In this document: positions 29,069 to 37,278 of the stretch, one piece after another
How positions within the stretch are numbered: the stretch's first letter is position 1
Layout: each line of letters opens with the position of its first letter
The notes under the pieces: model-generated
Seen by the model: only the letters and a program-made list of their open reading frames with translations
What the model was told of the DNA's origin: nothing
The model's database searches: none
Assembly: GCF_026262505.1 (NCBI RefSeq)
Contig: NC_067208.1
Span: 6,767,962 to 6,831,961 of the forward strand
DNA from: Trichomonas vaginalis G3
Lineage: Eukaryota; Parabasalia; Trichomonadida; Trichomonadidae
Length of the DNA stretch: 64,000 nt
Direction of reading: 5' to 3'
Program-made: the position numbers and the translations under genes

Positions 29069-29482
29069 TTATTTCCCACTATCCGGATCGGTCATTGTAA
29101 TTGTTTTTGTTATAGTATCAGCTTTATCTTTAACTTCAATCTTTTTTCCATCAGGATATTTAAACCAAAATTCCAAAAATTCGATATTGTCAATCTGTTC
29201 ATATTTTAATCTATCAATTACATTTTTAATACCATCTGAAAATCTGATGAAATGGTCATTATATGGGTTTGATTGAACTAAATTTGAATGAAGTGAAATA
29301 TAACCTGTTGATGAATATGACATTGACTCGTATTTTCTGAAAACACTAAAATTTATAACATGAATGAATTTCTTATTCGTTGAATTTATGAATTCTTGAG
29401 GTAATCTTATTCTAGTTTTATTTATCACTGGAAAATAACGCTTTACCATATTTTTAATCGTAATAAAAATGTCAATTATCAA
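29069..29482 (-). CDS. Unrecognised beta-rich protein (E3)
   Basis: 137 residues. The start overlaps by 14 bp with the divergent gene at 29469; an internal Met (MVKRYFPVINK) could be the true start, which would remove the overlap. Contains SSTGYISLHSNLVQSNPYND and LEFWFKYPDGKKIEVKDKAD. Beta-rich with a Thr/Asp tail. Possibly a small capsid or cement protein, only from position beside the penton-like gene. Confidence 0.4.
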   Translation of the reverse strand: MIIDIFITIKNMVKRYFPVINKTRIRLPQEFINSTNKKFIHVINFSVFRKYESMSYSSTGYISLHSNLVQSNPYNDHFIRFSDGIKNVIDRLKYEQIDNIEFLEFWFKYPDGKKIEVKDKADTITKTITMTDPDSGK

Positions 29483-30179
29483 TATTATTTCGAATAATAG
29501 TTGTGAATTAAATTTAACAGTTAGCGGAATTTATAATGTTACTCTCGTTTCTGTGAGTGGTAAATTTAATCCCATTCTTTTAGACCCTTCAGATTATATA
29601 TCATTTATTAAAGATGACCTTGAAAAAACGTATGATATGTATATAAATAATGTGATAGCGAAATGGGATATTAACATGATTTTAAGTTATTTAAATGAAT
29701 CATTTATCGTATGGTATGAAGAAAAATTTAAATCAAAACCCGATAAACTTTTTGAACTTGATGAAATAAATAACCTTATTAAATTTCCGCTGAAAATTAA
29801 ATTTTGTACTCCTCATCTTCGTTCATTGTTGGGGATATTAAATTTTGAAAAAGATGTTGGGGATGTTTTGTATTCTGACACTGGTTCCAATTTCATTTTA
29901 ATCAAATGTGATAAAGTTAATACCCCAATGAGATTTTCACATCAAACATTAGACCCTAACTCTTACCCATCAATACAAAACATTTTATCCATCAACTTAA
30001 ACACATTTTCTTTATCATATCCGTTTCAATTATCCGGGAATTCATTTATTCTTCATTCAAAAGATTTATCAAATATTAAATTTAGAATAACTGACCTATT
30101 TGATTGTGATTTAGAATTTATGAATGAAATATTATGGCAATTTCAAATAGAAAAAATAGCTGATGAGATAACGGATTAA
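29469..30179 (+). CDS. Penton-like minor capsid protein (E3)
   Basis: 236 residues. ELNLTVSGIYNVTLVSVSGK at the start, then a helix and IKFCTPHLRSLLGILNFEKD, where the LGI/LGA turn resembles LILGAYGIELP of the E1 protein at 3803. The end (SNIKFRITDLFDCDLEFMNE) parallels the final strands of the E1 and E2 proteins. Upstream of the fibre gene, as in E1 where penton and fibre genes are also adjacent. Tentative assignment. Confidence 0.5.
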   Translation: MSIINIISNNSCELNLTVSGIYNVTLVSVSGKFNPILLDPSDYISFIKDDLEKTYDMYINNVIAKWDINMILSYLNESFIVWYEEKFKSKPDKLFELDEINNLIKFPLKIKFCTPHLRSLLGILNFEKDVGDVLYSDTGSNFILIKCDKVNTPMRFSHQTLDPNSYPSIQNILSINLNTFSLSYPFQLSGNSFILHSKDLSNIKFRITDLFDCDLEFMNEILWQFQIEKIADEITD

Positions 30180-30203
30180 ATATTTATTTTTAAATCATAA
30201 TAA

Positions 30204-31991
30204 ATGATTAAACAACAGCAACCACAACAACTTAAGGCACAAAGCACCCAGGTCCTTCAGACCATTACATACGCCATATATGCATATAATTCAAAGACGG
30301 CAGAACAAACGCAAAGGTTGAAATATGGAGATTTGGAGATAGTATTGAAAAATGAACATTTCGAATTCGTTTGCAAAGGTGGTGCAGTGATATCAAATAT
30401 AAAAGAAATTTTATTTATGAATTCAAAAATTAAAGGAATAACGGATGATATAACATCAATTCCACCAGAAGAACAAAGATATTACGCATTAAATGCATTT
30501 CCTAAAGTTTTGAAGATTGGAAGATTTAATTTAAATGAGGAATTCATAAAAGGTTTCCTAAATGACATAATGAAGAAAGCAGATAAGGAATATGTGGCTA
30601 GTGAGTTAATGAAGAAAGCAGATAAGGAATATGTCAACAGTGAGTTAGAGAAGAAGGTAGATAAGGAATATGTGGCTAGTGAGTTAGACCTTAAAGCAGA
30701 TAAGGAATATGTCAACAGTGAGTTAGAGAAGAAGGCAGATAAGGATTGTGTGGCTAGTGCGTTAGACCTTAAAGCAGATAAGGAATATGTTAATGAAAAA
30801 GATAATGAAATTAAAGAAAGGGTTGAATGGTATCATGAATGGGCATCAAAGATTTTAAAAACTAAAGCTGATACAGGATGGGTTTCAGGATGTTTAGACC
30901 TTAAAGCGGATAAGGAATATGTCAACAGTGAGTTAGAGAAGAAGGCAGATAATGAATATGTTAATGGAATATACCAAAGTTTGATAGGAACAACTGAAAA
31001 TATTGAAACTATTGTTGGTGACTTTTCTGTCAATGAAGAAAATAAATATTTTAGATGGCAGTTTGTACAGTCCTTAAGAAATGGTATGCGGTGTAAACTC
31101 ATTCCGAAAAATAACAATGAAATGTATGTAAGCTATATAAAGAATGATGGTACACAAGTTAAAGTTCCATTAGACAACAACTGTTACTTAAACTTATATG
31201 GAGACGAACAAAAGAAATATTTAAGAGTTTATGAAATGACAGATATGACATTGCCTAACCCAGCTCCAGCACCATATTATTATGACTATGGAGATGATGT
31301 CAGAACACCACATGTAGATGAACAAAAGTTAACATTATATTTAGATTATTATAGATATAAAAGATATAATGCAATAGAAAAAACAAGAATAGTATATTAT
31401 TATATAGATGACAAAAATAAATATTATAGTCAAGATTTTACCTACCCTGAAAACATAAGATTATATTATAAAAAATATTCCGACACAAACCAGAAGAAAC
31501 CTGAAATAGTTGCACTATATTTTAAGTTCAAAAGAGACAATCCTATATTATCTCATATGTTTGATTTAATGAACCCAGTAGGTTCTATTTATACGTCTAT
31601 GGATGCAAGAAGTCCTCAAGTAATGTTTGGTGTTGGTGCATGGGAACAAATAGTCGACAGGTTTTTGTATTGTGCAAACTCTTCAAAGGAAATGGGTGGA
31701 AGTAAAACGATTACAGGTGAAAATTTACCTGCACACAGTCACTACATAGATTTAAGTACATCTCAAGCGGGTTGGCATAAGCATAGATATTGGGATTGGT
31801 CAGGAATGACAAAAGGTAAAGGATATGATGTTAAAGATGACGTTAAGTTTGCTATAAATTGTTACTGGAGTGACACTCAGGGAGAAGGAAACCATACACA
31901 TTTCGTTTCAGGATATACACAAACAACGGGACAAGGTAAAGAATACATGCCACCTTACATGACAGTTTACGCATGGTATAGAGTTCAATGA
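30204..31991 (+). CDS. Tail-fibre protein with repeat stalk and collar-type tip (E3)
   Basis: 595 residues. The stalk (about residues 128-260) consists of a 13-residue repeat, KKADKEYVNSELE and variants, encoded by a 39-bp tandem repeat, then DNEIKERVEWYHEWASKILK. The tip from MNPVGSIYTSMDARSPQVMF to PPYMTVYAWYRVQ is of the phage tail-collar type with GENLPAHSHYID. Tip and part of the stalk are nearly identical in nucleotide sequence to the E2 fibre (39342-40010), although N-terminal regions differ. Receptor binding is the likely role. Confidence 0.75.
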   Translation: MIKQQQPQQLKAQSTQVLQTITYAIYAYNSKTAEQTQRLKYGDLEIVLKNEHFEFVCKGGAVISNIKEILFMNSKIKGITDDITSIPPEEQRYYALNAFPKVLKIGRFNLNEEFIKGFLNDIMKKADKEYVASELMKKADKEYVNSELEKKVDKEYVASELDLKADKEYVNSELEKKADKDCVASALDLKADKEYVNEKDNEIKERVEWYHEWASKILKTKADTGWVSGCLDLKADKEYVNSELEKKADNEYVNGIYQSLIGTTENIETIVGDFSVNEENKYFRWQFVQSLRNGMRCKLIPKNNNEMYVSYIKNDGTQVKVPLDNNCYLNLYGDEQKKYLRVYEMTDMTLPNPAPAPYYYDYGDDVRTPHVDEQKLTLYLDYYRYKRYNAIEKTRIVYYYIDDKNKYYSQDFTYPENIRLYYKKYSDTNQKKPEIVALYFKFKRDNPILSHMFDLMNPVGSIYTSMDARSPQVMFGVGAWEQIVDRFLYCANSSKEMGGSKTITGENLPAHSHYIDLSTSQAGWHKHRYWDWSGMTKGKGYDVKDDVKFAINCYWSDTQGEGNHTHFVSGYTQTTGQGKEYMPPYMTVYAWYRVQ

Positions 31992-32274
31992 AGCTGCTGA
32001 CGACTCTATTGCGTTTTACCCTCGACATAAATTAGTTGAAAGTAGGAATGGCAAACTTGCTGAAACCATTGACGAAGCAAAGCGAGGAGTGGTTATTGAA
32101 ATACTTGGCTATAACATAAACGATGACACTTATAAAGTAAGATATGAAGGAGGCGTTGAAGATGTTATACCATCTAAGAACTTGAGAGAGTCAATGACAA
32201 CACATCTGGGACCATTAGAGCGGGAGTACTGGAAAGACAAAAATAAGCCAGAAAGAATAAGAAAATTCTTCTAA
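31990..32274 (+). pseudogene. Integrase C-terminal-like fragment (E3)
   Basis: A frame that begins without its own ATG inside the end of the fibre gene: FYPRHKLVESRNGKLAET, then RGVVIEILGYNINDDTYKVR and GGVEDVIPSKNLRE. This is the chromodomain/SH3-like end of Maverick integrases. E3 has its own integrase at 60842, and the E2 fibre is also followed by an integrase gene, so this piece may have travelled with the fibre. A fragment only. Confidence 0.5.
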
Positions 32275-32365
32275 ACTTTTTCATTAGATGTAAATCAGAC
32301 ATGAATGAGAACAGTCATGATATTATTAATGGTACCATTTATTTTTGTCATAAAGACGCAAACGG

Positions 32366-32418
32366 ACTCTTTGAGTCCTGAGGTCTTTCAGACCGAAGCG
32401 GCGAGGACGAAGTCCATG
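32366..32418. other. Three consecutive short hairpins
   Basis: GGACTC-TTT-GAGTCC, then GGTCT-TTC-AGACC, then GAAGCGGCGA and GGAC-GAA-GTCC, all within 53 bp. The GC-rich cluster stands out in an AT-rich intergenic stretch and ends 12 bp before the 52-bp inverted repeat. It could be a structured RNA. It does not fit a hammerhead core. Function unknown. Confidence 0.4.
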
Positions 32419-32430
32419 AACAAAAATCAT

Positions 32431-33592
32431 GTTTATGTTAGCATGTTAGATCTCACCCGTTTTCTAACCACTTTTCTAACATGGTCTAAAACTCTCGAAA
32501 ATCATGAATTTTTGACATTTCCTTATGAAAGAAAAATAACGCTAATTTTTTTCAAAGAAAAAATTTTTATCTTGTATGTAAAGATATGATTTCAACAATA
32601 GGTTCTACAACACTTCAAACAACAACTTCACCAAACTCTTTAGTTATGAATCCAACATCTATGTTAGTAGAGATGAAAAGCTTCATTCCTTCTTCATATA
32701 CTTTTGAGACAGAAATACAAAGAATTAAGCAAGAACTTTTAACAAGTAATTTAGACTGTAGTGCGAAAGATGAAACAAATGAACAGTATCTTTATGACAT
32801 GCAGGACATTATTGACCATTTACCCAAATTGCCTGAAATCCAACGACAAAAGCTCACTATTCATGAATTCGATGAAATAGAAGTGAAAACAACTGACTCA
32901 GTAGAAATAAAGAAGTTCATACGTAAAGTAAACTATGAGTTTCTAGGATATCATTGCAACCATAAAGTTATGGACAAAGATTGCGACATGGTATATAAGA
33001 ACATCTCTGACATATATAAATCTGGGGAGTTTAAGACATACGACAACTTTGTTTCATTAGTTGCTGAATGTGTTTGGGAAATAAGAGATAAAGATAGAAG
33101 AGGTAAGGTATGGCATGAACAGTTAAAACCAGCAGCTTTTGAGTTAAAGAAAACCATTGACGCCTTAGTTGTTCTAGCTGGTTTTATTTCAATGTATAAC
33201 GCAAAAATGAATCCGCAATGTTCAAAATGTAAAGCAGCAATGAGGAAATATAACTACTCCGTCAAAGAGATAGAACGTATGAGAAACGACTATGCTGACT
33301 TAAAGAAAGAAGTAGAGAAACCAGCAGAAGATAAAATGGATATGTTGACATTTCTGAACAAAAACTATCCAACTGCTGACGATTTCCTATTATCTGATGT
33401 CAAGAAGAAATATAAAGAAACCTTCGGCATAGTTAAAATTTTTGATATCCTTCGTGAAGAAATAGAAGCTACAAAACTGTTTAAAGTCATGAACCATCGC
33501 AACATATACCATGTAAAACGCTTGTAAATAGCTTTCTTCGATGTTAGAAAAGTGGTTAGAAAACGGGTGAGATCTAACATGCTAACATAAAC
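32431..33592. repeat. Perfect 52-bp inverted repeats flanking the accessory gene at 32586
   Basis: 32431-32482 and 33541-33592 are exact reverse complements (arms contain GCATGTTAGATCTCACCCG and GTTTTCTAACCACTTTTCT). They enclose one gene with its leader. Perfect identity between the arms over 52 bp in diverged surroundings implies recent formation or ongoing conversion. Confidence 0.9.
32586..33527 (+). CDS. Accessory cassette gene, cysteine-containing helical protein (E3)
   Basis: 313 residues starting MISTIGSTTLQTTTSPN. Mostly helical, with HCNHKVMDKDC near residue 122 and NPQCSKCKAAM near 212, which may bind metal. The E2 gene at 48638 is about 90 percent identical over its open part. 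It is preceded by the leader TTGTATGTAAAGATATG shared with the next genes and is enclosed by the 52-bp inverted repeats. No known domain. The looks-whole E3 copy and the broken E2 copy suggest a mobile accessory gene. Confidence 0.65.
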   Translation: MISTIGSTTLQTTTSPNSLVMNPTSMLVEMKSFIPSSYTFETEIQRIKQELLTSNLDCSAKDETNEQYLYDMQDIIDHLPKLPEIQRQKLTIHEFDEIEVKTTDSVEIKKFIRKVNYEFLGYHCNHKVMDKDCDMVYKNISDIYKSGEFKTYDNFVSLVAECVWEIRDKDRRGKVWHEQLKPAAFELKKTIDALVVLAGFISMYNAKMNPQCSKCKAAMRKYNYSVKEIERMRNDYADLKKEVEKPAEDKMDMLTFLNKNYPTADDFLLSDVKKKYKETFGIVKIFDILREEIEATKLFKVMNHRNIYHVKRL

Positions 33593-33611
33593 TTTATTTT
33601 TGCATTAATCC

Positions 33612-33705
33612 CACTATGTTGTCAAAATGTCATGTTGTCAAAATGTCATGTTGTCACTATTTTTCAGAGAAGTTAAATTACCGAGTGACACATAGTGACA
33701 TAGTG
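33612..33705. other. Structured intergenic element, copy 1
   Basis: CACTATGT arms pair with ACATAGTG across a region containing ATGTTGTCAAAATGTCATG (repeated) and TTTTTCAGAGAAGTT. A related copy at 60236-60314 keeps the pairing with changed bases (ACCATGTT and AACATGGT). Lies between two accessory genes. Confidence 0.5.
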
Positions 33706-33774
33706 ACACCTTCAGTTCTTCAAAAATAATTCATTAGTTAGAAAAATAACGCTAATTTTATTTTTATATCTTTT

Positions 33775-33800
33775 TTATTTTGTATGTAAAGACAGTAATG
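33775..33800 (+). promoter_or_regulatory. Shared leader of accessory genes
   Basis: The 26 bases ending in the start codon (TGTATGTAAAGACAGTAATG is the last 20) are identical to 34460-34485 before the next gene. Similar leaders precede 32586 and the E2 gene at 48638. Further upstream GAAAAATAACGCTAATTTT is shared with the leader of 32586. Likely a common promoter and 5' leader. Confidence 0.7.
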
Positions 33801-34409
33801 ACAAACATTGAGTTTGAAACAGTTAGAAAGATAGACGATGACACCAAAGTGGTTAGAATAGGTGATTTAAACGTAAGATACTCAAAGAAATACAACAAAT
33901 ATTCTTTGTCAGACATTATATCTCCATCTGAAAAGAAAACAAACGACTGGATTAGAAATGCTTCAACTCAGAAAATTTTGACAAGAAATCCTGAGCTTAT
34001 GATATCAGTAGCATTTCATGGAACAAGAGCATATCTTATAGACAAAAGTCTTATACCAATAGTTTTGTTATGGTTAGACCCAGTTGTTGGATATAACTTC
34101 ATAACATATGGTTCATTCGATACGGAACGTTGCAGTGAAGGCTTACTTTACATCGTTCAGAAACCGAAGGACTTCAACACAAAAAGATATAAGATAGGAA
34201 GGACATATAATATAACTCAAAGATATGACAGTACAGTCAATAGAGTCAAGGTTGTGTTTGTTAATGATATGAGAGCTGCTGAAACAGAACTGCTTGAAGT
34301 TTTTGAGAAAATGTATGGTGCTCCCACGAAAGGTAAAGAAACGTTTGAAGTAGATGAGATAGATAAAGCTATAAAATTATTTGACGAAGTTGCTGAAAAA
34401 TACATGTAA
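33798..34409 (+). CDS. KilA-N domain protein with T5orf172/GIY-YIG-like C-terminus (E3)
   Basis: 203 residues from MTNIEFETVR. The KilA-N DNA-binding domain spans about residues 15-100 (NDWIRNASTQKIL, then HGTRAYLIDKSLIPIVLLWL). A T5orf172/MUG113-type region follows, with YIVQKPKDF, KRYKIGRTYNITQRY and AAETELLEVFEKMYGA. This domain pair is known from large DNA viruses and phages and has been noted in Mavericks. A DNA-binding regulatory or nuclease role is likely. It carries the shared accessory leader. Confidence 0.8.
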   Translation: MTNIEFETVRKIDDDTKVVRIGDLNVRYSKKYNKYSLSDIISPSEKKTNDWIRNASTQKILTRNPELMISVAFHGTRAYLIDKSLIPIVLLWLDPVVGYNFITYGSFDTERCSEGLLYIVQKPKDFNTKRYKIGRTYNITQRYDSTVNRVKVVFVNDMRAAETELLEVFEKMYGAPTKGKETFEVDEIDKAIKLFDEVAEKYM

Positions 34410-34482
34410 AGCGTTTATTTTTGTCTTTTGTGAAAGTCAGAAAATAAAGTTAGTTTTATTTATTTTGTATGTAAAGACAGTA

Positions 34483-34683
34483 ATGTCAACATCAGAGAAC
34501 ACAACAACTACTATCGTTCATGAAGCCATTAATGAAGAATACGAGTACATACAGTATAACAAACAACTTCGCCTCATTCGTTCGGTCAAAGATGACATGT
34601 ACCAAATGCAAAGTATAATGAATGCTCTTCGTTCTACAAAGCAAGAGGTGAGAAAAGAGGTGAGATCTCACTTCTTCACCTAA
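34483..34683 (+). CDS. Small accessory coiled-coil protein (E3)
   Basis: 66 residues, MSTSENTTTTIVHEAINEEY then a helix with KQLRLIRSVKDDMYQMQSIM. Start fixed by the identical 26-bp leader found before the KilA-N gene. Its last codons run into the hairpin GAGGTGAGATCTCACTTC, part of the cassette end motif. Function unknown. Confidence 0.55.
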   Translation: MSTSENTTTTIVHEAINEEYEYIQYNKQLRLIRSVKDDMYQMQSIMNALRSTKQEVRKEVRSHFFT

Positions 34684-34726
34684 ACATTATTTTTGGGTCA
34701 TTTACACTCATTACGATGAAGTCATG
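34662..34726. repeat. Accessory cassette end motif (E3)
   Basis: 65 bp containing the hairpin GTGAGATCTCAC, CTTCACCTAAACATTATTTTT and CACTCATTACGATGAAGT. About 90 percent identical, in inverse orientation, to 48477-48542 at the left side of the E2 cassette; shorter copies lie at 49584-49640 and 49757-49812. It marks the edge of the accessory island. Confidence 0.7.
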
Positions 34727-34885
34727 ACAAATCATTTTCCATTGTTGTAAGACGAGTTACGGAAAGTGAGGTGAACCGAAAAAGTGACACTTATTTGGTC
34801 GGATAAATTCCCTATATATTTACTTGTCAAAAAAAATCAGACTTTTTTTGCTTTAAAAAATTTATAAGTTAATTATTGAGAACGA

Positions 34886-36080
34886 AGGTGAAAGGAAATG
34901 GATATCTCTTACCTTTCATTCCCTCGAGAAAGTTCAAAAACTTGGGTGCAATCAGTTCTGATTGCACCCAAGTTTTTGAACTTTGTATAAGGAATTGTTG
35001 GCTATGATGCACTGATCATGAATCAGTACATCATAGCCAACAATTCCTTCGCAAACAGCGGGAAACTTTGTCTGAATAGTTTAACATTCAGACAAAGTTT
35101 CCCGCTGTCAGAGAGGGAATGGAAGGGTAAGAGGTATATATTCATAATGTATACCTCTTACCCTTTCATTCCCTCGAGAAAGTTCAAAAACTTGGGTGCA
35201 ATCAGTTCTGATTGCACCCAAGTTTTTGAACTTTGTATAAGGAATTGTTGGCTATGATGTACTGATCATGAATCAGTACATCATAGCCAACAATTCCTTC
35301 GCAAACAGCGGGAAACTTTGTCTGAATAGTTTAACATTCAGACAAAGTTTCCCGCTGTCAGAGAGGGAATGGAAGGGTAAGAGGTATATATTCATAATGT
35401 ATACCTCTTACCCTTTCATTCCCTCGAGAAAGTTCAAAAACTTGGGTGCAATCAGTTCTGATTGCACCCAAGTTTTTGAACTTTGTATAAGGAATTGTTG
35501 GCTATGATGCACTGATCATGAATCAGTACATCATAGCCAACAATTCCTTCGCAAACAGCGGGAAACTTTGTCTGAATAGTTTAACATTCAGACAAAGTTT
35601 CCCGCTGTCAGAGAGGGAATGGAAGGGTAAGAGGTATATATTCATAATGTATACCTCTTACCCTTTCATTCCCTCGAGAAAGTTCAAAAACTTGGGTGCA
35701 ATCAGTTCTGATTGCACCCAAGTTTTTGAACTTTGTATAAGGAATTGTTGGCTATGATGCACTGATCATGAATCAGTACATCATAGCCAACAATTCCTTC
35801 GCAAACAGCGGGAAACTTTGTCTGAATAGTTTAACATTCAGACAAAGTTTCCCGCTGTCAGAGAGGGAATGGAAGGGTAAGAGGTATATATTCATAATGT
35901 ATACCTCTTACCCTTTCATTCCTCGAGAAAGTTCAAAAACTTGGGTGCAATCAGTTCTGATTGCACCAAGTTTTTGAACTTTGTATAAGGAATTGTTGGC
36001 TATGATGTACTGATCATGAATCAGTACATCATAGCCAACAATTCCTTCGCAAACAGCGGGAAACTTTGTCTGAATAGTTT
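34886..36080. repeat. Hairpin array B: 250-bp unit, about 4.8 copies, four hairpins per unit
   Basis: The period is exactly 250 bp (identical frames recur at 35018, 35268, 35518, 35768). In one unit the hairpins are H1 35115-35173 (GGGAATG and GGGTAAGAGGTATA arms), H2 35179-35234 (AAAGTTCAAAAACTTGGGTG arm), H3 35239-35299 (AAGGAATTGTTGGCTATGAT arm) and H4 35305-35358 (CAGCGGGAAACTTTGTCTGA arm). Inner units are nearly identical; the first and last are degenerate. The repeated 79-residue frame is a by-product and not credible as a gene. Confidence 0.95.
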
Positions 36081-36081
36081 A

Positions 36082-36235
36082 ACATTTTGGAGAACGGTTT
36101 CGACGTTAATACCGCTTTGAATAGTTTAACATTTTGGAGAACTTATACAAAGTTCAAAAACTTTGTCTGAAGAATTCTTCCATCTGTTAAAGGGACATTT
36201 TGGAGAACGGTTTCGACGTTAATACCGCTTTGAAT
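36082..36235. repeat. 41-bp direct repeat at the edge of array B
   Basis: 36082-36122 and 36195-36235 are identical (contain TTTTGGAGAACGGTTTCGAC and GTTAATACCGCTTTGAAT). The spacer holds scrambled fragments of array B hairpins H2 and H4. CGGT and ACCG arms within the repeat can pair. It ends 15 bp before the E2 target duplication. Confidence 0.85.
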
Positions 36236-36248
36236 TTGTTGATTAGCT

Positions 36249-36256
<8 letters not shown>

Positions 36257-36291
<35 letters not shown>

Positions 36292-36345
36292 TAGTGGGGC
36301 TTCCAGGCACTTCGTGCCTTCTAGCCCCGAAGATGTTTAGTATAA
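36257..36345. repeat. Left terminal inverted repeat of E2
   Basis: Begins with 33 A, then GGTAGTGGGGCTTCCAGGCA, a stem-loop GGCAC-TTC-GTGCC nested in GGGGC/GCCCC, and GAAGATGTTTAGTATAA. Matches the right end in reverse with about four differences outside the tract. Preceded by ATTTAA (36251-36256). Confidence 0.9.
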
Positions 36346-36408
36346 ATGAAGTTCTTATATACGGGTCTTCCAGGAGCTTTTCACAAATTATATATGTTTT
36401 CATGCTTT

Positions 36409-36430
36409 GTCACTTTTCTGTCACTTTTCA
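36409..36430 (+). promoter_or_regulatory. Doubled TGTCACTTTTC motif in the E2 subterminal region
   Basis: Two adjacent TGTCACTTTTC copies, each an initiator-like TCACTTTT, 30-50 bp upstream of the methylase ATG. A near copy is at 21914-21935 in the E1/E3 intergenic region. Confidence 0.45.
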
Positions 36431-36459
36431 GGTAAAAACATTTTTATTATATATATAAA

Positions 36460-37278
36460 ATGAATTTTACAAAACCACCGTTACCCTTCTTTGGAAATAA
36501 GAGTAGATGTAAAGATATTCTATTGAGAGAACTTAAGAAACTACCGAATGGTCTAACATTTGTAGACTTGTTCGGTGGAAGTTTCTATATATCTCATTTG
36601 TGCCATACAATATTTCCTGACTCAAAGATTATATGCAATGACTTCGACAACTATATGGACCGTCTCAAACATATTCCAGACACAAACAATATATTGAAAG
36701 CGTTAAAAGAAAAGATACCTATAGGTAAGATGGAACGTATACCATTAGATAAGAAAAATATTGTGAGAGAGGTTTTGAAAAAAGCAGAATATATAGACTG
36801 GGATAGTATATCTGCTAGACTATTATATAGTGGTGCTATAAGAGTTCATGACATTGAGACACTTATGTCAAAAGTTTTATATCTTAACTATACAAATGTT
36901 TTCAAAGAGGACATAGATAAATATATTGAGGGTATAGAGTTTGTGAGATGTCATTGGACAGATTTGTATGAAAAATATAAAGACAAGGAAAATGTTTTCT
37001 TTATAGTGGACCCGCCGTTCTATAACACATGGGATTTTCAATACCAAGTAGACTGGACTTTGAGAGACTCTTTAGAAACTTTAGACGTTTTACATAACCA
37101 TCCATGCTTTTACTTTACATCCGATAAAAGTGGTTTGGAAACCGTTATGAGATGGTTAGAGGACATACATGACTATGAGTTTATATATGACAAGATAGAA
37201 TATGAGAGAGGTCCTATAAACTGGAGAAAGTGTCATAACAAAGAAATTTTATTAGTAAGTAAATGTGGTTTGAAATAG
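36460..37278 (+). CDS. Dam-type (D12 class) DNA adenine methyltransferase (E2)
   Basis: 272 residues, open throughout. PFFGNKSR at residues 9-16, FVDLFGGS near 34, NDFDNYMDRLKHI near 62 and FIVDPPFYNTW near 180 are the FxGxK, AdoMet-binding and DPPY-type motifs. The length is normal for the Dam class. It is the first gene inside the left end of E2; the E1 homologue is at 11411. The product would methylate adenine in the element or host DNA. Immediately overlapped by a small membrane-protein gene. Confidence 0.85.
   Translation: MNFTKPPLPFFGNKSRCKDILLRELKKLPNGLTFVDLFGGSFYISHLCHTIFPDSKIICNDFDNYMDRLKHIPDTNNILKALKEKIPIGKMERIPLDKKNIVREVLKKAEYIDWDSISARLLYSGAIRVHDIETLMSKVLYLNYTNVFKEDIDKYIEGIEFVRCHWTDLYEKYKDKENVFFIVDPPFYNTWDFQYQVDWTLRDSLETLDVLHNHPCFYFTSDKSGLETVMRWLEDIHDYEFIYDKIEYERGPINWRKCHNKEILLVSKCGLK

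Noticed and set aside
32366-32418. Hammerhead ribozyme
   Set aside because: CTGAG and GAAG resemble parts of the core, but the CUGAUGA and GAAA core elements and the three-way stem order are not present.
32305-32589. 94-residue plus-strand gene before the accessory gene
   Set aside because: It runs through the triple hairpin, the inverted repeat arm and the shared leader; there is no homologue in E2.
35018-35977. Four identical 79-residue genes in array B, and similar frames in array A
   Set aside because: They repeat with the 250-bp unit, run through palindromes and have mirrored frames on the other strand; no coding signal beyond openness.
36255-36289. Poly(A) tail of a retroposed element
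   Set aside because: A matching T tract in inverse orientation, with the same adjacent 55 bp, lies at 59829-59860, so it is part of terminal inverted repeats.
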